Made by a program: the position numbers and the translations under genes
The notes under the pieces: generated by a model
Told to the model about the DNA's origin: nothing
Seen by the model: only the letters and a program-made list of their open reading frames with translations
Database searches by the model: none
Part shown: in pieces, positions 1 to 10,293 of the stretch
How positions within the stretch are numbered: position 1 is the stretch's first letter
How the letters are laid out: every line of letters starts with the position of its first letter
DNA from: Alligator mississippiensis
Lineage: Eukaryota > Chordata > Crocodylia > Alligatoridae
Assembly: GCF_030867095.1 (NCBI RefSeq)
Contig: NC_081824.1
Location: 137,855,433-137,919,432, forward strand
Direction of reading: 5' to 3'
Length of the DNA stretch: 64,000 nucleotides

Positions 1-150
1 CCCCAAGTCCCTTTCATCCGTGGTACTAGCAATCATAGCACTGCCGAGCCTATAAGCATGCTATGGGTTTTTCTTCCCAAGGTGGAGTACCTTGCATTTT
101 TCGGTGTTGAATGCCATCAGGTTTTTGTCCGCCCATTTGTGAGCTAAATG
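1..150 (-). mobile_element. CR1 LINE fragment (ORF2, region after the RT core)
   Basis: The - strand corresponds to the ORF2 stretch between the reverse-transcriptase core and the C-terminus: + strand words aaggtggagtaccttgcatt and tccgcccatttg match the equivalent places in the longer CR1 copies at 11.95 kb and 19.35 kb. Old and short; continues off the window's left edge. Confidence 0.6.
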
Positions 151-929
151 GGCAAGGAGTTGTCTTTCAGCTTTTTATTTCCTCCCCGCTCTTTGTCTGT
201 TTGCTTTTGAATCGCCTGTGTTTGCAAACTCCCAGCCTCTACCCAAGGAGTATTTTTTAACAATTGGTAGCTATGTTCTCGACCGTTTTCCCCTGTCATT
301 CCGCTAATAGGAGGGACATATGGGTACGCAGATGGGAAGGAGCAGTATTGATTAACAAATTCTTTATCTGAGATGTAAAAGGCATGTTCTCTGGACTATT
401 CTCTACCTGCCCCCCATACATTTAATTTTGCATTGCTTTTTTTCGCAAAGTTCTTAGTCTCTTTTTTATGGTCCGCCAAGACTGTGGCCTTGGGTTATTA
501 TGATCTCTCCTCTCTGGCTATATGTCTATTCAACATTTTATATACTAATTTAATAGCGGAGCATGGGTGCTCGCTGGGGCGTGTGCAGTACACATTGTAG
601 CATTATATAAAGTGTCTTTTGTTAGATTTTTTAACGCCTTCAATTCAGCTACGGTGACACTTACATGTGCACTACTTTCATCGAGTACTCTTAATATTTA
701 TGTTTTTAGTTTTTCTTTCAGCCCTTGTCAAAATTTCTCTGCCAAGGTACTCAATTTTGCTGTTGTGTACCCCCTGATCTCTTGGGATCTACTGACTCTT
801 GCAGGTCCCTGGGTGATATGATCATAATGTACTGGTTGTGCAAATGCACGTTGGCACTCCCCACCATCCAAACTCTCAGCATGTTCGACTTCATTACTTT
901 ATATATTCTTATTTCACTCTTTCGGATCT
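151..929. other. No recognisable gene or repeat
   Basis: AT-rich sequence with only short chance frames. No splice, RNA or repeat signature that I can defend. Confidence 0.4.
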
Positions 930-2019
930 ATCTACTGACTTGTGATCTTCCTAGCATTCCGTAAAGGTATCTCTGTCATCGCCAGAGCTGCCTTTGGCTT
1001 AGACAGCTGGGAGACCAGCTCCGGTGGGGAGGAGGAACAGTTAGGGGAGGCAGAATCAAGTTTAGAACATAATTCATGCAATATTGCTTTATTTAAATTC
1101 AGACACGTCTGCCAACGGACAGCCTGATTGAGCTGTTCCTGCAGATGGGCATTTTGTATGCTCAGACGTTCAAGCACCATAAGAAGCAGTCAAGGGACGG
1201 TGCGTCTAGCACAACTCCCCCCCCTCAGACTTAAGCTCCTTCTCAACCCACTGTTGCACTCGGCGGGAGTTACAGGGCACTCCTCCTTACTCCAGTAAAC
1301 AGATGGACTCAATTTACAGAGTGCCTTTGCTACCCCATACTACAACCAGGTATCGGGCCAACCTGACATCCTTCTTTCCGATCCCTCTCCCTTCCGCAGC
1401 CTCTTAAATAGGTCTATGCCAAACATCAGGGGAATCCCACTAGTGACACCAATTGTCTTAGAATGAACTACTGGGTTTAGAAGATTTTCCGCGCTTGAAC
1501 AAAGGACGTACTCACAGTTGTTTTCACTCTTGCAAAGCTTTATTTAAGGATACTCACAGAGGCAGGTGATAGAGCAGAGAGGACGGTCACCTCACATCAG
1601 CCTTAGGCGGCAGCCGCCACCCCACATGGTTCTCCTGGCCCCGGAGTGTCCCGACGTTGGGGATGTGATAGCCTGCGCTGGGGCTGCACGCAAGTCGGAT
1701 CTCTTGCCAGAGCTGAGGAACCCATTGTAACTTAAGAATGTACAGCTTATATAGTTTGGAGTAAATAACGTTATCTCGAGCTAGGGATTTGGTTATCTCA
1801 AGTTAGGAATTTGGGAATGAGTCGTGATTTAACACACTTGGTGTTTACCACATTCCACTGTATTACAACATTTTACTATCTAGGTTCATAGTTCGGTCAC
1901 GCTCACAGAGCAAGAGGCTACGTGCCGCTTCACCGGCCTACTATAGAATCAGTGTGCAAAACTCTTGCTATTAGCAAGGCTCTTACTATTACAGCTTCTC
2001 ATTACTCCACATTTTAACA
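930..2019 (-). mobile_element. 5' end of an LTR retrotransposon: LTR, primer-binding site and a little gag-like sequence
   Basis: On the - strand: an LTR of about 566 bp (2019 to 1454) starting TGTTAAAATGTGG and ending ...TCTAAGACA. It has a TATA box (TATATAAGC near 1746-1754) and AATAAA (1539-1544), giving U3-R-U5 order. Two bases on is a tRNA-Leu-like primer-binding site, then about 250 bp of leader. A short frame (1180-932) follows, whose start (ERLSIQNAHLQEQLNQ) looks like the coiled-coil N-terminus of a gag-like protein. The element stops near 930, with no protease or pol seen to the left, so it is a truncated copy. The Leu-type primer site is common in Ty3/gypsy-like and some retroviral elements; the class is not settled. 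Confidence 0.6.
1432..1451 (-). other. tRNA-Leu-like primer-binding site
   Basis: Read on the - strand, TGGTGTCACTAGTGGGATTC is close to the complement of a tRNA-Leu 3' end (usual form TGGTGTCAGAAGTGGGATTC). It sits directly after the LTR end, exactly where a minus-strand primer site belongs. Confidence 0.6.
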
Positions 2020-2600
2020 GCCCTCTTCTACTTCTCATAGTGACTGTTTTCATTTCCGTAATGGAGTTAAACAAAAGTCATTGTTTTATTTGACATTTAG
2101 TTTATACTGTCTCTGCTTCTTTCCCAGAACTGAGGGAAGACATTTTGTGCTTGAAAGTTTTTCTAACATCTTGCCCAACTTACAGCTGGTCCAATAAAAA
2201 ATATCATAAAAAAAACCCCCTTGCTTCTCACATTTTAAAAGGGAAATTTAAGGAAATGGTGTCAGAAAGCTTTCCTAGAAGCAAAACGTCTGGTCAATTC
2301 TGATAGTGTACTTGTCCATTTTAATCCATTGTTGCTTATTAAGTCAGCATGTGATGCATCCTACCTGACATATTGGGGCTGTTATATCACATACTGTGGC
2401 TGATGGTACCCATTGGCTCATAGAGTCTGCATTGTGATCACTTACAGCAGAAGAACAGAATTATGCAAAGATAAAGAAGCTTGAAGCCTGGTGTGGGGGT
2501 GAAGAAAATTAATCAATAAATACATGGGAGAATGTTTACATTAGGCACTGATCACCAACCATTAATCTTAGTTCTCTATCCTAAGGAAGGAGCATCTGGA
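2020..2600. other. Non-coding, includes a short dispersed-repeat tail
   Basis: At about 2184-2215 the words gctggtccaataaaaaatat belong to the same dispersed tail found at 16.7, 18.4, 52.5 and 63.2 kb. Otherwise unremarkable AT-rich sequence. Confidence 0.4.
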
Positions 2601-2639
2601 CCAAGTGTGGCATGTATGCAATGGTGGATTGTTCCAGCC

Positions 2640-4390
2640 GCCTGCGGAGGGTTTGGGATTGAGAGTATGGTTGAGGGTAGAAAGGTAAGAAAGGTTTATT
2701 GACTTAACAAAAACACGACTACATGTAGTATACTAAGACAGATAATGACAGACAATAATAATTCATGTCGGCAACTTATTGGCAGTCCCCTCTGATTCCT
2801 GATCAATGACAAGTTTCTCTTTCCACAAAGCTCAGTGAAGTCAGGTGTCCCTGATCAGTGCTGTCCGAGAGGTACCGGGAAGAACCCTGGTATTCAGTCT
2901 TTGGGCTCCTTCAGATTCACGGGCCTACTGATCCAGGTCAACAACTAATTAGTAGTTCCTTTCACAGAGATGTATCTTCCTTCTAAATGATTTCCGGATG
3001 TGCCAGCCAATTTATATGTGCCCGCCTGGCCTTGAACATCTTGTCCCGAGCAGCTTTGATCTGGGTGTACACAGGTATCCACCTCAGCATCGCAGGTGGT
3101 CCTTCAAGGAGGTGTTTACTTGTGACGCAGTCCTCTCCTATCTCGCCTGCTATGACTTTGAATCTTACTACAGTGGGGGGGATCTCAGTACTGCTGCGAC
3201 TCCCTCGTGGGCCACCTGCTTCTCCGGCGGTCTTCTGTGAGGCTCCACCTCCCCTCTACCTTGCCCTATACCCAGCCTGGCGGGCCACTGTTGGTCCTGC
3301 TGCCACTCTCCCACACAATGGATGCCTAAGGTTTTCCTGGCTTTCAGGCCCCTGGTGTTCTTTGCTGACGTCTCCTAATCCTGAGGCTCACCTCTCCCCC
3401 GGTTCGCCTCTCGTCCCTCTATACTCAACCCCTCCAGACATGGGGGAAACACAAAATACTTTACAAAAAAAACCCTCCTCCACCAGAACCACGTGTTCCT
3501 ACCTCCTCCCGAGGTATCCCTCAGTACTCACATCCAACCCCTAGGGCCCACTCCTATCCTCCCAGCACCCCTTTCTCGTTCAGGGGCTATCTAAGCTTCC
3601 TCCCATGGTCATGAGACCTCAGGGTTATCCCTGGTCTCTCTCGCCTTTGCCCCTTTGGCTCCTAGTAATGTTGCCCTCTCTCTGGGCCTTCTCGGTAATG
3701 CTGCCCTCTCTCGGCCTTCTCAATGGTGTTGCCCTCTCTCTGGGCCTTCTCAATAGCGTTGCCCTCTCTCTGGGCCTTCTCGGTAATGCCGCTGTCCCTG
3801 AGGCGTACCTTTGGGTCCCCCAAATCCCTCCACCATCCCACCTGGTTGGAGGCTGGAGGGAAGATCAGTACCTCCCCCTTCTCCGCGGTGGCTGCTGGGC
3901 TCGGGGTCTCTCCAGCCTTGTTCTTCCTGACCCTCCCTTCTCTGCACTGGAGCTCCTGCCCTGAGTGTGGGTTTACCTTTGCCACCGTCAGCAGCTCCGC
4001 CTTTGCCGCGTGAGGCATCAGATCCTTCTCTATTGGGAACCGCCATTTCCTGTTCCGCTCGCTCCACTCCGAGCCTCCTGTATGCCCCTCTGGCTGGGGT
4101 TTCTCCTGGCATCTGTTCCCCTGCCTCTTTGTGGGCCATCCTCTTTATCCCCGCTGACTGGTAATTGCTGCTGATGTCACCGGTCAGCTGCAGCTATATG
4201 AAAGCCCAGCTGATGGTTCGCACAGGTTCCTTCCGGTGCTCCTGCTTCGCTGCGGGTCTCACTGCAGGTGAGTACTCTTTCTTAATTTTGCTTTTTTTTT
4301 TTTCTGTTCTTCCCCTGACTTCTGCTCCCGGGATTCCCCCCTTAGCCTTTTTGGTCCCCTCGTTTGTCTCTCCCTGAGACATTATAACTT
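2640..4390 (-). mobile_element. GC-rich LINE-like 5' segment (probable ORF1), reverse strand
   Basis: A CpG-containing, C-rich block on + that reads better on -. From the ATG at 4139 or 4018 the - strand has Lys/Glu/Arg/Pro-rich frames ending in a run of 10-residue repeats (AIEKAQREGN type). Further along, around 3260-3230, is the phrase GRGEVEPHRRP, which resembles GVGEVEPRETI on the - strand of the block at 17.5-18.4 kb. Both blocks therefore look like 5' regions of one LINE family, perhaps the Tx1/L1-like element whose RT lies at 34-36 kb. No complete ORF survives. An alternative is an unrelated GC-rich 5' exon, since the + strand has a good donor-like CAGGTGAGTAC at about 4264. Confidence 0.35.
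3665..3794 (-). repeat. 30-bp tandem repeat, about four units
   Basis: Units begin at 3665, 3695, 3723 and 3753 on the theme gttgccctctctctgggcct; the second is 28 bp, which breaks the frame. On the - strand each unit encodes ten residues of the type IEKAQREGN, a charged repeat inside the presumed ORF1 of the surrounding element. Confidence 0.75.
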
Positions 4391-4849
4391 CTGAGCTATG
4401 CTAATAACTTATAGCCATTCGGATTCTTTTTACGTCAACTGTCCTTAGACTGACCAATAGCAGTACAAGCCTTGTATTCTTCTGATAAGTTTAATTTTAA
4501 CTATGCCACAGGGCCTAACATCACTTCTATAAGGCTTTGCTAAATTTACTAGGCTTTATACTACATACAAGGCCTCACTACATCTTAGACTTTAATTAGG
4601 CTTTTAGCAACAGCATATAGCTTAATGTCTGAACAAATGACAGAAAAACACTTGGTCTAATCTTCATAGAGCCTTCAGCAAGTGCCTTTATCACACAGAC
4701 ATAATTTTCAGCTGTCACAGTGGATTCTCTGTTGAAGTTATGACATTGAATAGAAAAGAATAGGGAAATGCTGATGGACTCTCTTGTTTACCTATGGAAG
4801 AGCCTTCTGCGGTAGAAACAGACTCTACTGAAGTTGTTAATTTATTTCA
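4391..4849. other. No recognisable feature
   Basis: AT-rich unique-looking sequence between the GC-rich block and the integrase relic; no frames of note. Confidence 0.4.
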
Positions 4850-4869
4850 GCTGGAGTGTTCCCCAGTGA

Positions 4870-5945
4870 CCTGTAGTATGATTGGGTAAGAAATCAAGAA
4901 ACACTGGCACAGGTGCCTGACGCCACCCTGAAAGGCTGGACAGTCCAAATGTGGTACCTTTTTATGTACACAAAGATGAATTTACTATACATCCTGGATA
5001 TGTCACATAGGGGAGTCATGCTGTTATACTTAACCAACTGCTCATAAAACAATTAGAAGAGTCACATGTAGGACATGGAGAAGTTGTAAAAATGAAGGCA
5101 TTAACCAGAAGCTTTGAATGGTGGCCAGGTACTGACCAACAAAAAGACTACCTTGTTAAGGAATGTATGGGGTATCAACAGGTACAGTAGATGCTAAACC
5201 AGCACCATTACACTGTTCATTGACTGTCCATTCCTTGGCAATGGCTCCATATTGATTTTGCAGGACCATTTTTAGGGATGATGTGCCTAGTAGTTGTAGA
5301 TGCCTACTCCAAATGACCAGTTTTCCATATGAAACCCATTACAGCAACACAGACAGTAGAAAAATTGTAAAGTCTGTTTTCAAAGGCAGGATTTCCAGAA
5401 CAAGTTGTATCTGCCAATGTACCCCAGCGCAGTCGCATTCATGAAGAAAAATGGCATCTGGCATATTACCTGTGCACCATTACACCCCACCATAAGTGGG
5501 TTGTTTGAACAATTTGAACAGTCTTTCAAAAGTGCCTTGCTGTCCATGAAAGAAGAGACAGGGCCAGTATAGCAGAAGAAGGCCTGCTTCTTGCTAGCAT
5601 ATTGGACTACAGCACATGCTACAATGAATGAGATGTTGGAAGTGCTGTTTATGGCCCAGAATCTGAGGTCATGACTGGACTTACTGAAACCGGACTTACA
5701 GCAACACGTTAGAAATCTCCAACTATGTCAAGCCATGACAAAGGGAATAGGTGCTCCTCGGCAGCCACATGTAGGCCAAAATGTAATGGCCCATGATTAC
5801 TGAGGGCTTAATAAATGGTTGCCTGCAGTTGTGAATGCATAAATTGTTCCTTTATCCTATGCAGTGAAAGTGATGCCTAACATTGTTCGGTGCTGCCACA
5901 TTGCACCATTACGAGATGCATGAGTGACTGCTGAATAAAGTATAG
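4870..5945 (+). pseudogene. Ty3/gypsy-type integrase relic
   Basis: Reading + in drifting frames gives integrase segments in order. First the linker before the zinc finger (about 4960, FYVHKDEFTIHPGY). Then the HHCC finger (ESHVGHGEVVKMKAL, then WWPG, then KECMGYQQ, with the last Cys changed to Tyr). The core follows: HIDFAGPF with the first catalytic Asp at about 5257 and VVVDAYSK. The SDNGPQ-type motif has lost its Asp (VSANVPQ), and GLFEQF keeps the Glu. After these come LLAYWTTAHAT, LDLLKPDLQQHV and a C-terminal KW.P-type strand near 5815. Many stops and frameshifts. RT, RNase H and LTRs are not recognisable next to it. Sequence after 5945 (Pro/Thr/Ser-rich) may be the polyprotein's C-terminal tail. 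Confidence 0.8.
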
Positions 5946-6179
5946 AGGCAACAGTTAGAGCCTCACCTGTTGTTGAGCCACCAGCTTTGCAACCTACATT
6001 GACAACCAGTAATGCTACACCAGAAAGTTGCTACGCTGACCAGCCAGGACCTAATAATGCCGAGCAACCTACGTCTGGTGAGGAGACATCTAAATCCAAC
6101 ACAGATGAAGTAAGGCCACCTCCTCAGGACTGTTTTCAAGGGAGTGGTAGCCACAACCCAGGAGGGCTTGAAAGGGCAC

Positions 6180-7560
6180 CCTGAGGCAGACATGCTCTTT
6201 AAAGCTCCCCAGGTGCTGGGACTCAGGCTGAGGGGGTCTTTCTCCTCCCCTGCATGTAGAAGCAACAGCAAAGGAGTGAGGAACTCCCTGCACCCCAGCT
6301 GCCAGTTCCATGGGACCCCAGCTCCCAGGTGCATGCCCACATTTTAAAGGGTCAGGATGCTGGGAACTTGACACTGGGGAGGATGTTAGGCTCATGGCAC
6401 CCTGTGCCTTTAAAAAGTGAGTGTGAAGCTGGGAGCCCCAACTTCATGCCTGGGTGCCTGTGGAAGTGCCCAGGGAAGCCACAGATGGGAAGCGGCTAGC
6501 TCCCCACTCCCCAGCTACACATGTAGCTTCCAACTACTCTGTTCTGCAGCTCATGTATGGGCTGCAGGGCAAAGCAGGAATCCTACCTATGCTGGGGGAG
6601 CACTGTGGGCTCCCAGTGTGGGGCTGCCTGGGCACTGGCAGTTGGCAATTCCTCAGTTGGGATTTGAGGAATTTTATGCCCCAACCTCAAGCCTGCATAA
6701 CCTGCCATGGCTGTCTGGCATGGCACCTTGTACAATTTTGGGTCTAAGGCATAACATTCTTCAAACCCCATGACACAATTGCCTTAACATCTTCCAGCAG
6801 CCTCAGGCCATTTTTTTTGTCTCACTTGGCTTGCACTTCCTTAATCCTTAGAGCACAAAGAATAATGGATTGGAAAATATTCACTCCTGTGCTGATAAAA
6901 CAGAAATTAACTGATGTGTGAAACTATAAAAAGTTATCAAATACTATTTAGCTATTCAACTGATTCTGCTTTAATATCCCTTGTCAGTCCTGGGTGCCTA
7001 GAGAGGCATAGCCGTATTTAGATGTCTCAGTAAGTGGCCTAAGTGTTGGAGGATTTGAAATAAGCTCTAATTGACTTCAGTCAGAAAATAAGTTGTTCAG
7101 CTTCAACAGGATGTTGGATCATGAGTTCAGGACCCAGGCATGGTCATAAGCATGCTGTGACTAGAAAGATAAACTTTTATTTCATTAGATGAATGGATTT
7201 ACAGCAACTTCCTCTGCTTTGCTGTTTTATGTGCCTTGAAAAGGCAATTACAGTCACTCTGTGATAAATGGGTTAGGTAGTTGAACTGCTGGCTCTCAGC
7301 CCAAAGAGACTTATATTTCCCTCTGATTCTTTAAGCGAGTGAGTTTTTCTTTTTACTGAGACAGAGAGATTTTATTTTACAATCAAATCATTGTAGTTAA
7401 GCATTACACCAATACAGCAGCACTCAGAGTCTGGGTTGAGCTTAGACAGCATTTGCCTGGTGTCAAGAGTCCCACGTTCCAAACTGGGCAATGACCCTTT
7501 GGTCTCTGTAGCAACCCCCAGCACTTTGGTGATGGCACTAGCACAGGAAATTGAGTGGCT
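6180..7560. other. Non-coding, probable old repeat at 6180-6780
   Basis: 6180-6780 is GC-richer with frames on both strands but no protein signature, and looks like a decayed interspersed repeat. 6780-7560 is ordinary AT-rich sequence. Confidence 0.3.
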
Positions 7561-7616
7561 GTTCTCAGAAGAAGATCCAGGGGGTGCGGTGAAACTGTTG
7601 CACCCCCTTTCAGGCC

Positions 7617-8182
7617 CATGCTATAGGAGCAGCAGACAGGGACTTTTTAAGTCCCTGAAGCACATAAGAATCTCTCCAATTGGCACCCCCTCTCTTCCCC
7701 TCTGTGCTGTTATGCCTCTTAAGCCTGCCACTGCCATTGTCCCCTGCTGACCTGGGTGGGAGGACAGAGGCTCCAGAGCCATTCCTGCTCCACTCCAGCT
7801 AGGCCATGTGAAGAGCTGGGCTTAGTAGAGGACAGCAGCAGTAGCAGGCAGGTTTCTCCTTCCAACTTCATCCCCTCAGATGTTTCCTGATGGCCTGGAA
7901 GCAGATGCAAAGAGCTGAGCCTGGCTCCTGACACAGCTGGTTGCTGCAGTGCCACCTGGGGCTGGGCAGGACCAGGACCTGGCTGGGGCTGGGTAGTGGT
8001 GGGCCAGAGGCGTAAGCAGAGAGGGTGAGAGAGAAATGGGATGGGAAAGAAGGTGCTGCTGATCATGGTGGGAAAGGGAGTGGGTGCTGAGAGCAGGGGG
8101 CGGGAGAGATTCTTACCTGATTCCTACCTGATTCAGGGACTTAAAAAAAAAAAGTCCCTGGCTGCTGCTCCAGCAGCATAGT
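7617..8182. mobile_element. Foldback (MITE-like) element with about 65-bp inverted ends
   Basis: The left end (7617-7680: catgctataggagcagcag, then gggactttttaagtccctga, then agaatctctcc) is mirrored at 8100-8182 (gggagagattcttacc, then gggacttaaaaaaaaaaagt, then ctgctgctccagcagcatag). Each end itself contains a short hairpin GGGACTT..AAGTCCC. A single such hairpin also occurs at about 48764-48783, followed by sequence similar to 8226-8290, so a family is present. Confidence 0.65.
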
Positions 8183-8860
8183 TTGCTCACCTGGTGGGAA
8201 GGAAGGAAAGGATGAAAGTGGAGGAGTGCAGCCACCCTTGCAGTGCCAGTTTCTGCTCCTGTACCCTTATTTTAAAAATCCTGGATCTGGTGTGCTAGTG
8301 AAAGCAGGTGAGCATTTGTATATGAAGAGTCAGTTTGTGGAGTTACCTGTTCAGGGATGCCTGCATTGCAGGTGGAAGGTTTGTTTACAACTCGCAAAAG
8401 TAGAGACATGCTTGCCTTCACCTGGCTATCTTGGGCACTGATAGCAGTGTGCAAGTTTGTAGAGACCCTGGTTACATACTCAGATGGCCAGCTCTTCCTG
8501 TGGTCTGTGCCATGGCAACATCACGGCTATAAGTATTCAAACTGACTAGATTAAAGCTAGACAAACTATGTCTGCCTGCCCTGCACTTAAATGCTTCTTG
8601 ATCACACAATCAAGACCTGCTGGCAGTTAGAGGTACAGCTGGAGGACTTGTAGGTAAAGGCTGGAGCTGGTTCCCAGGCCTGGGTACAGGGAAGACTTGA
8701 GCTGAGTAGAAGGGAAGGAATAAATAGTGGAGACAGTTCAACAAGGACTGCTGAAGTTCCTGAAACGGGAAGAAGTGTTTGAGAGTTTGTAGATTCTTTA
8801 ATTACTTCTGATTAGACACAAAGAAGACCTAAGTTTGGAAATAATTTTACTACCCTGGAC
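8183..8860. other. Non-coding upstream sequence
   Basis: 8226-8290 resembles 48850-48910 (tgcagccacc..ttgcagtgcc and a terminal aaaatcttgg-like run), so it continues a repeat. 8560-8860 could be an old LTR or the real upstream region of the candidate exon; not resolved. Confidence 0.3.
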
Positions 8861-8864
8861 ACTT

Positions 8865-8872
8865 TATAAAAG
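8865..8872 (+). promoter_or_regulatory. Possible TATA box for the candidate secreted-protein exon
   Basis: TATAAAAG in the context actttataaaagtttgg. A start site about 30 bp downstream would leave a roughly 30-nt 5' UTR before the ATG at 8925. Supported by position only. Confidence 0.3.
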
Positions 8873-8924
8873 TTTGGTATATATTTTTTTCCTTTGTATA
8901 TTTCTACTATATCTGGATATACCA

Positions 8925-9098
8925 ATGGCTCTCCAGAGATTTTCTCTGTTGCTTCTCTTTACGTTGCTCTTTACTGAGCTGAAATACTATTTTGCACATA
9001 TCAACAACCGCATCCCAAGAGGCATTCAACTATCTATTGAGTTCCGTGGGAGACTCATCAGTGCCCAGTGCCCCTCAGAGTTTGGCCCTAAGAGAAAG
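8925..9098 (+). CDS. Candidate first coding exon of an unidentified secreted protein (58 codons)
   Basis: From ATG at 8925 the frame starts MALQRFSLLLLFTLLFTEL, which looks like a cleavable signal peptide (Arg then a Leu/Phe-rich core), followed by a polar stretch (YYFAHINNRIPRGIQ, then EFRGRLISAQCPSEFGPKRK). The reading frame runs to ...AGAAAG followed by GTACTT at 9099, a plausible splice donor, so the exon would be exactly 58 codons, phase 0; without splicing it hits a stop three codons later. TATAAAAG at 8865 lies 60 bp before the ATG. The frame is also open upstream to 8835, but that N-terminus would make a poor secretory start. I do not recognise the family; no further exon was identified in the window. 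It may instead be a chance open frame inside an old repeat. Confidence 0.35.
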
Positions 9099-9263
9099 GT
9101 ACTTTAGTGAAACGTAGATCTCATAGAACATAGAAACATAGAAAGGACATAGATCTCTTCACTTCCTGTAGCAATAATGCAGTTTGATGATACCTCCTGT
9201 TTTCTGGGATAAAAGCACGTGCAAGCTGCATAAGAGATCAGAACATTTGCTTTCTCTACCCAG

Positions 9264-9450
9264 TGGGTACATCTCAATGTTCATTAATGTACTTTTGTTA
9301 ATGCATATTAAATTTAGTACCTCCATTGTGAGGTACTAGAAAAAGGTGCATTAGCATATTTTAATGTGCATTAGCAAAACCAGACTTTTTGTGATGCTTT
9401 AATGCACATTAAAATAAGCTAGTGTGTAGCACACATATAGATGTGCCCAC
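9264..9450. mobile_element. Short palindromic MITE, 'GTGGGTACATCT' ends
   Basis: Ends gtgggtacatct and agatgtgcccac are inverted repeats with one mismatch. The interior is AT-rich with repeated gcattaa/ttaatgc words that can pair across the element. Terminal motif matches the larger family described at 10.3, 23.9, 56.9 and 61 kb. Confidence 0.55.
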
Positions 9451-10290
9451 TGCATCTCTGTTCCCTTTTCAGTAGTGTAGGGATTTGGTGACCAGGGCAT
9501 AAGCCCCATTTGCCATCCCTAGTTAAAACTATTGCAAGAGTGGCTGTTGCCATCTGCCCAACCACTGCTGCCCCATTCACCACTTCCCAGGGTGCTGAAC
9601 TTCTTAGTTATGTCTTTCTATCTCTTCGAGTTGAAGTAGGATGAGAAAAATTCAAGAAGATGAAGCAACCGGAGAGGTGGCAGGGAAAGAGTATGAAAGT
9701 AGGAAGACAAATTATTGAGGAGAATAAATAACAAGTCTCCCAAAGGTCCTATAGATAGCATTTGGGGATTTAATTCTAGGAACCAACAAAAACATTTAAA
9801 ACATATCTGAAAATCTAGTAGACATTTGTAAAAGAGTGGATTCAGATCTTCAATAAATAGATTCAAGAGAAATGAAAGAGAACAGTCAATGAACTGACTT
9901 TCTTTAAGAGTCCCACAGCAATGAGGGTTGTTTATTCCAAAAAGCAGCAAAAATACAGATGCTGTTGATAGTATGGTATGCACTATAATTCTACCATGGG
10001 CTCACTCGGGACTAAATGCTTCCTAGAAGCACCAGTCAGGGGCACCCAAGGTTATCAGCACATGCCAGTCCCTGTAATATCAGTTGGACAGACATATATA
10101 TTAAGAGAAATCTTAGAAAGTTCCTGTTGTGGAAACAAGTGCTCAGCATGTGCAGTGTGCTTGGAAGTGGCCATAGCAGTGCTAGTTTTGGGGTAGTTAA
10201 CCGCAAAACCACGCAAGGTTTGGTACAAGATTTTTGGATGATCTTTATGGAAAGAATACAGATGAGGTCAGAGTATCTGACCTAAATGTC
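9451..10290. other. No recognisable gene
   Basis: A 121-codon open frame exists on the - strand (9983-9618), Leu/Phe-rich and without motifs. AT-rich composition explains its hydrophobic look; no support for coding. Confidence 0.35.
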
Positions 10291-10293
10291 TGT

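Noticed and set aside
3605-3964. 119-codon Leu-rich frame on the + strand
   Set aside because: It is the antisense of the 30-bp charged repeats and has no independent support.
9618-9983. 121-codon hydrophobic frame on the - strand
   Set aside because: AT-rich composition gives Leu/Phe/Ser by chance; no motif, no splice context, no relative in the window.
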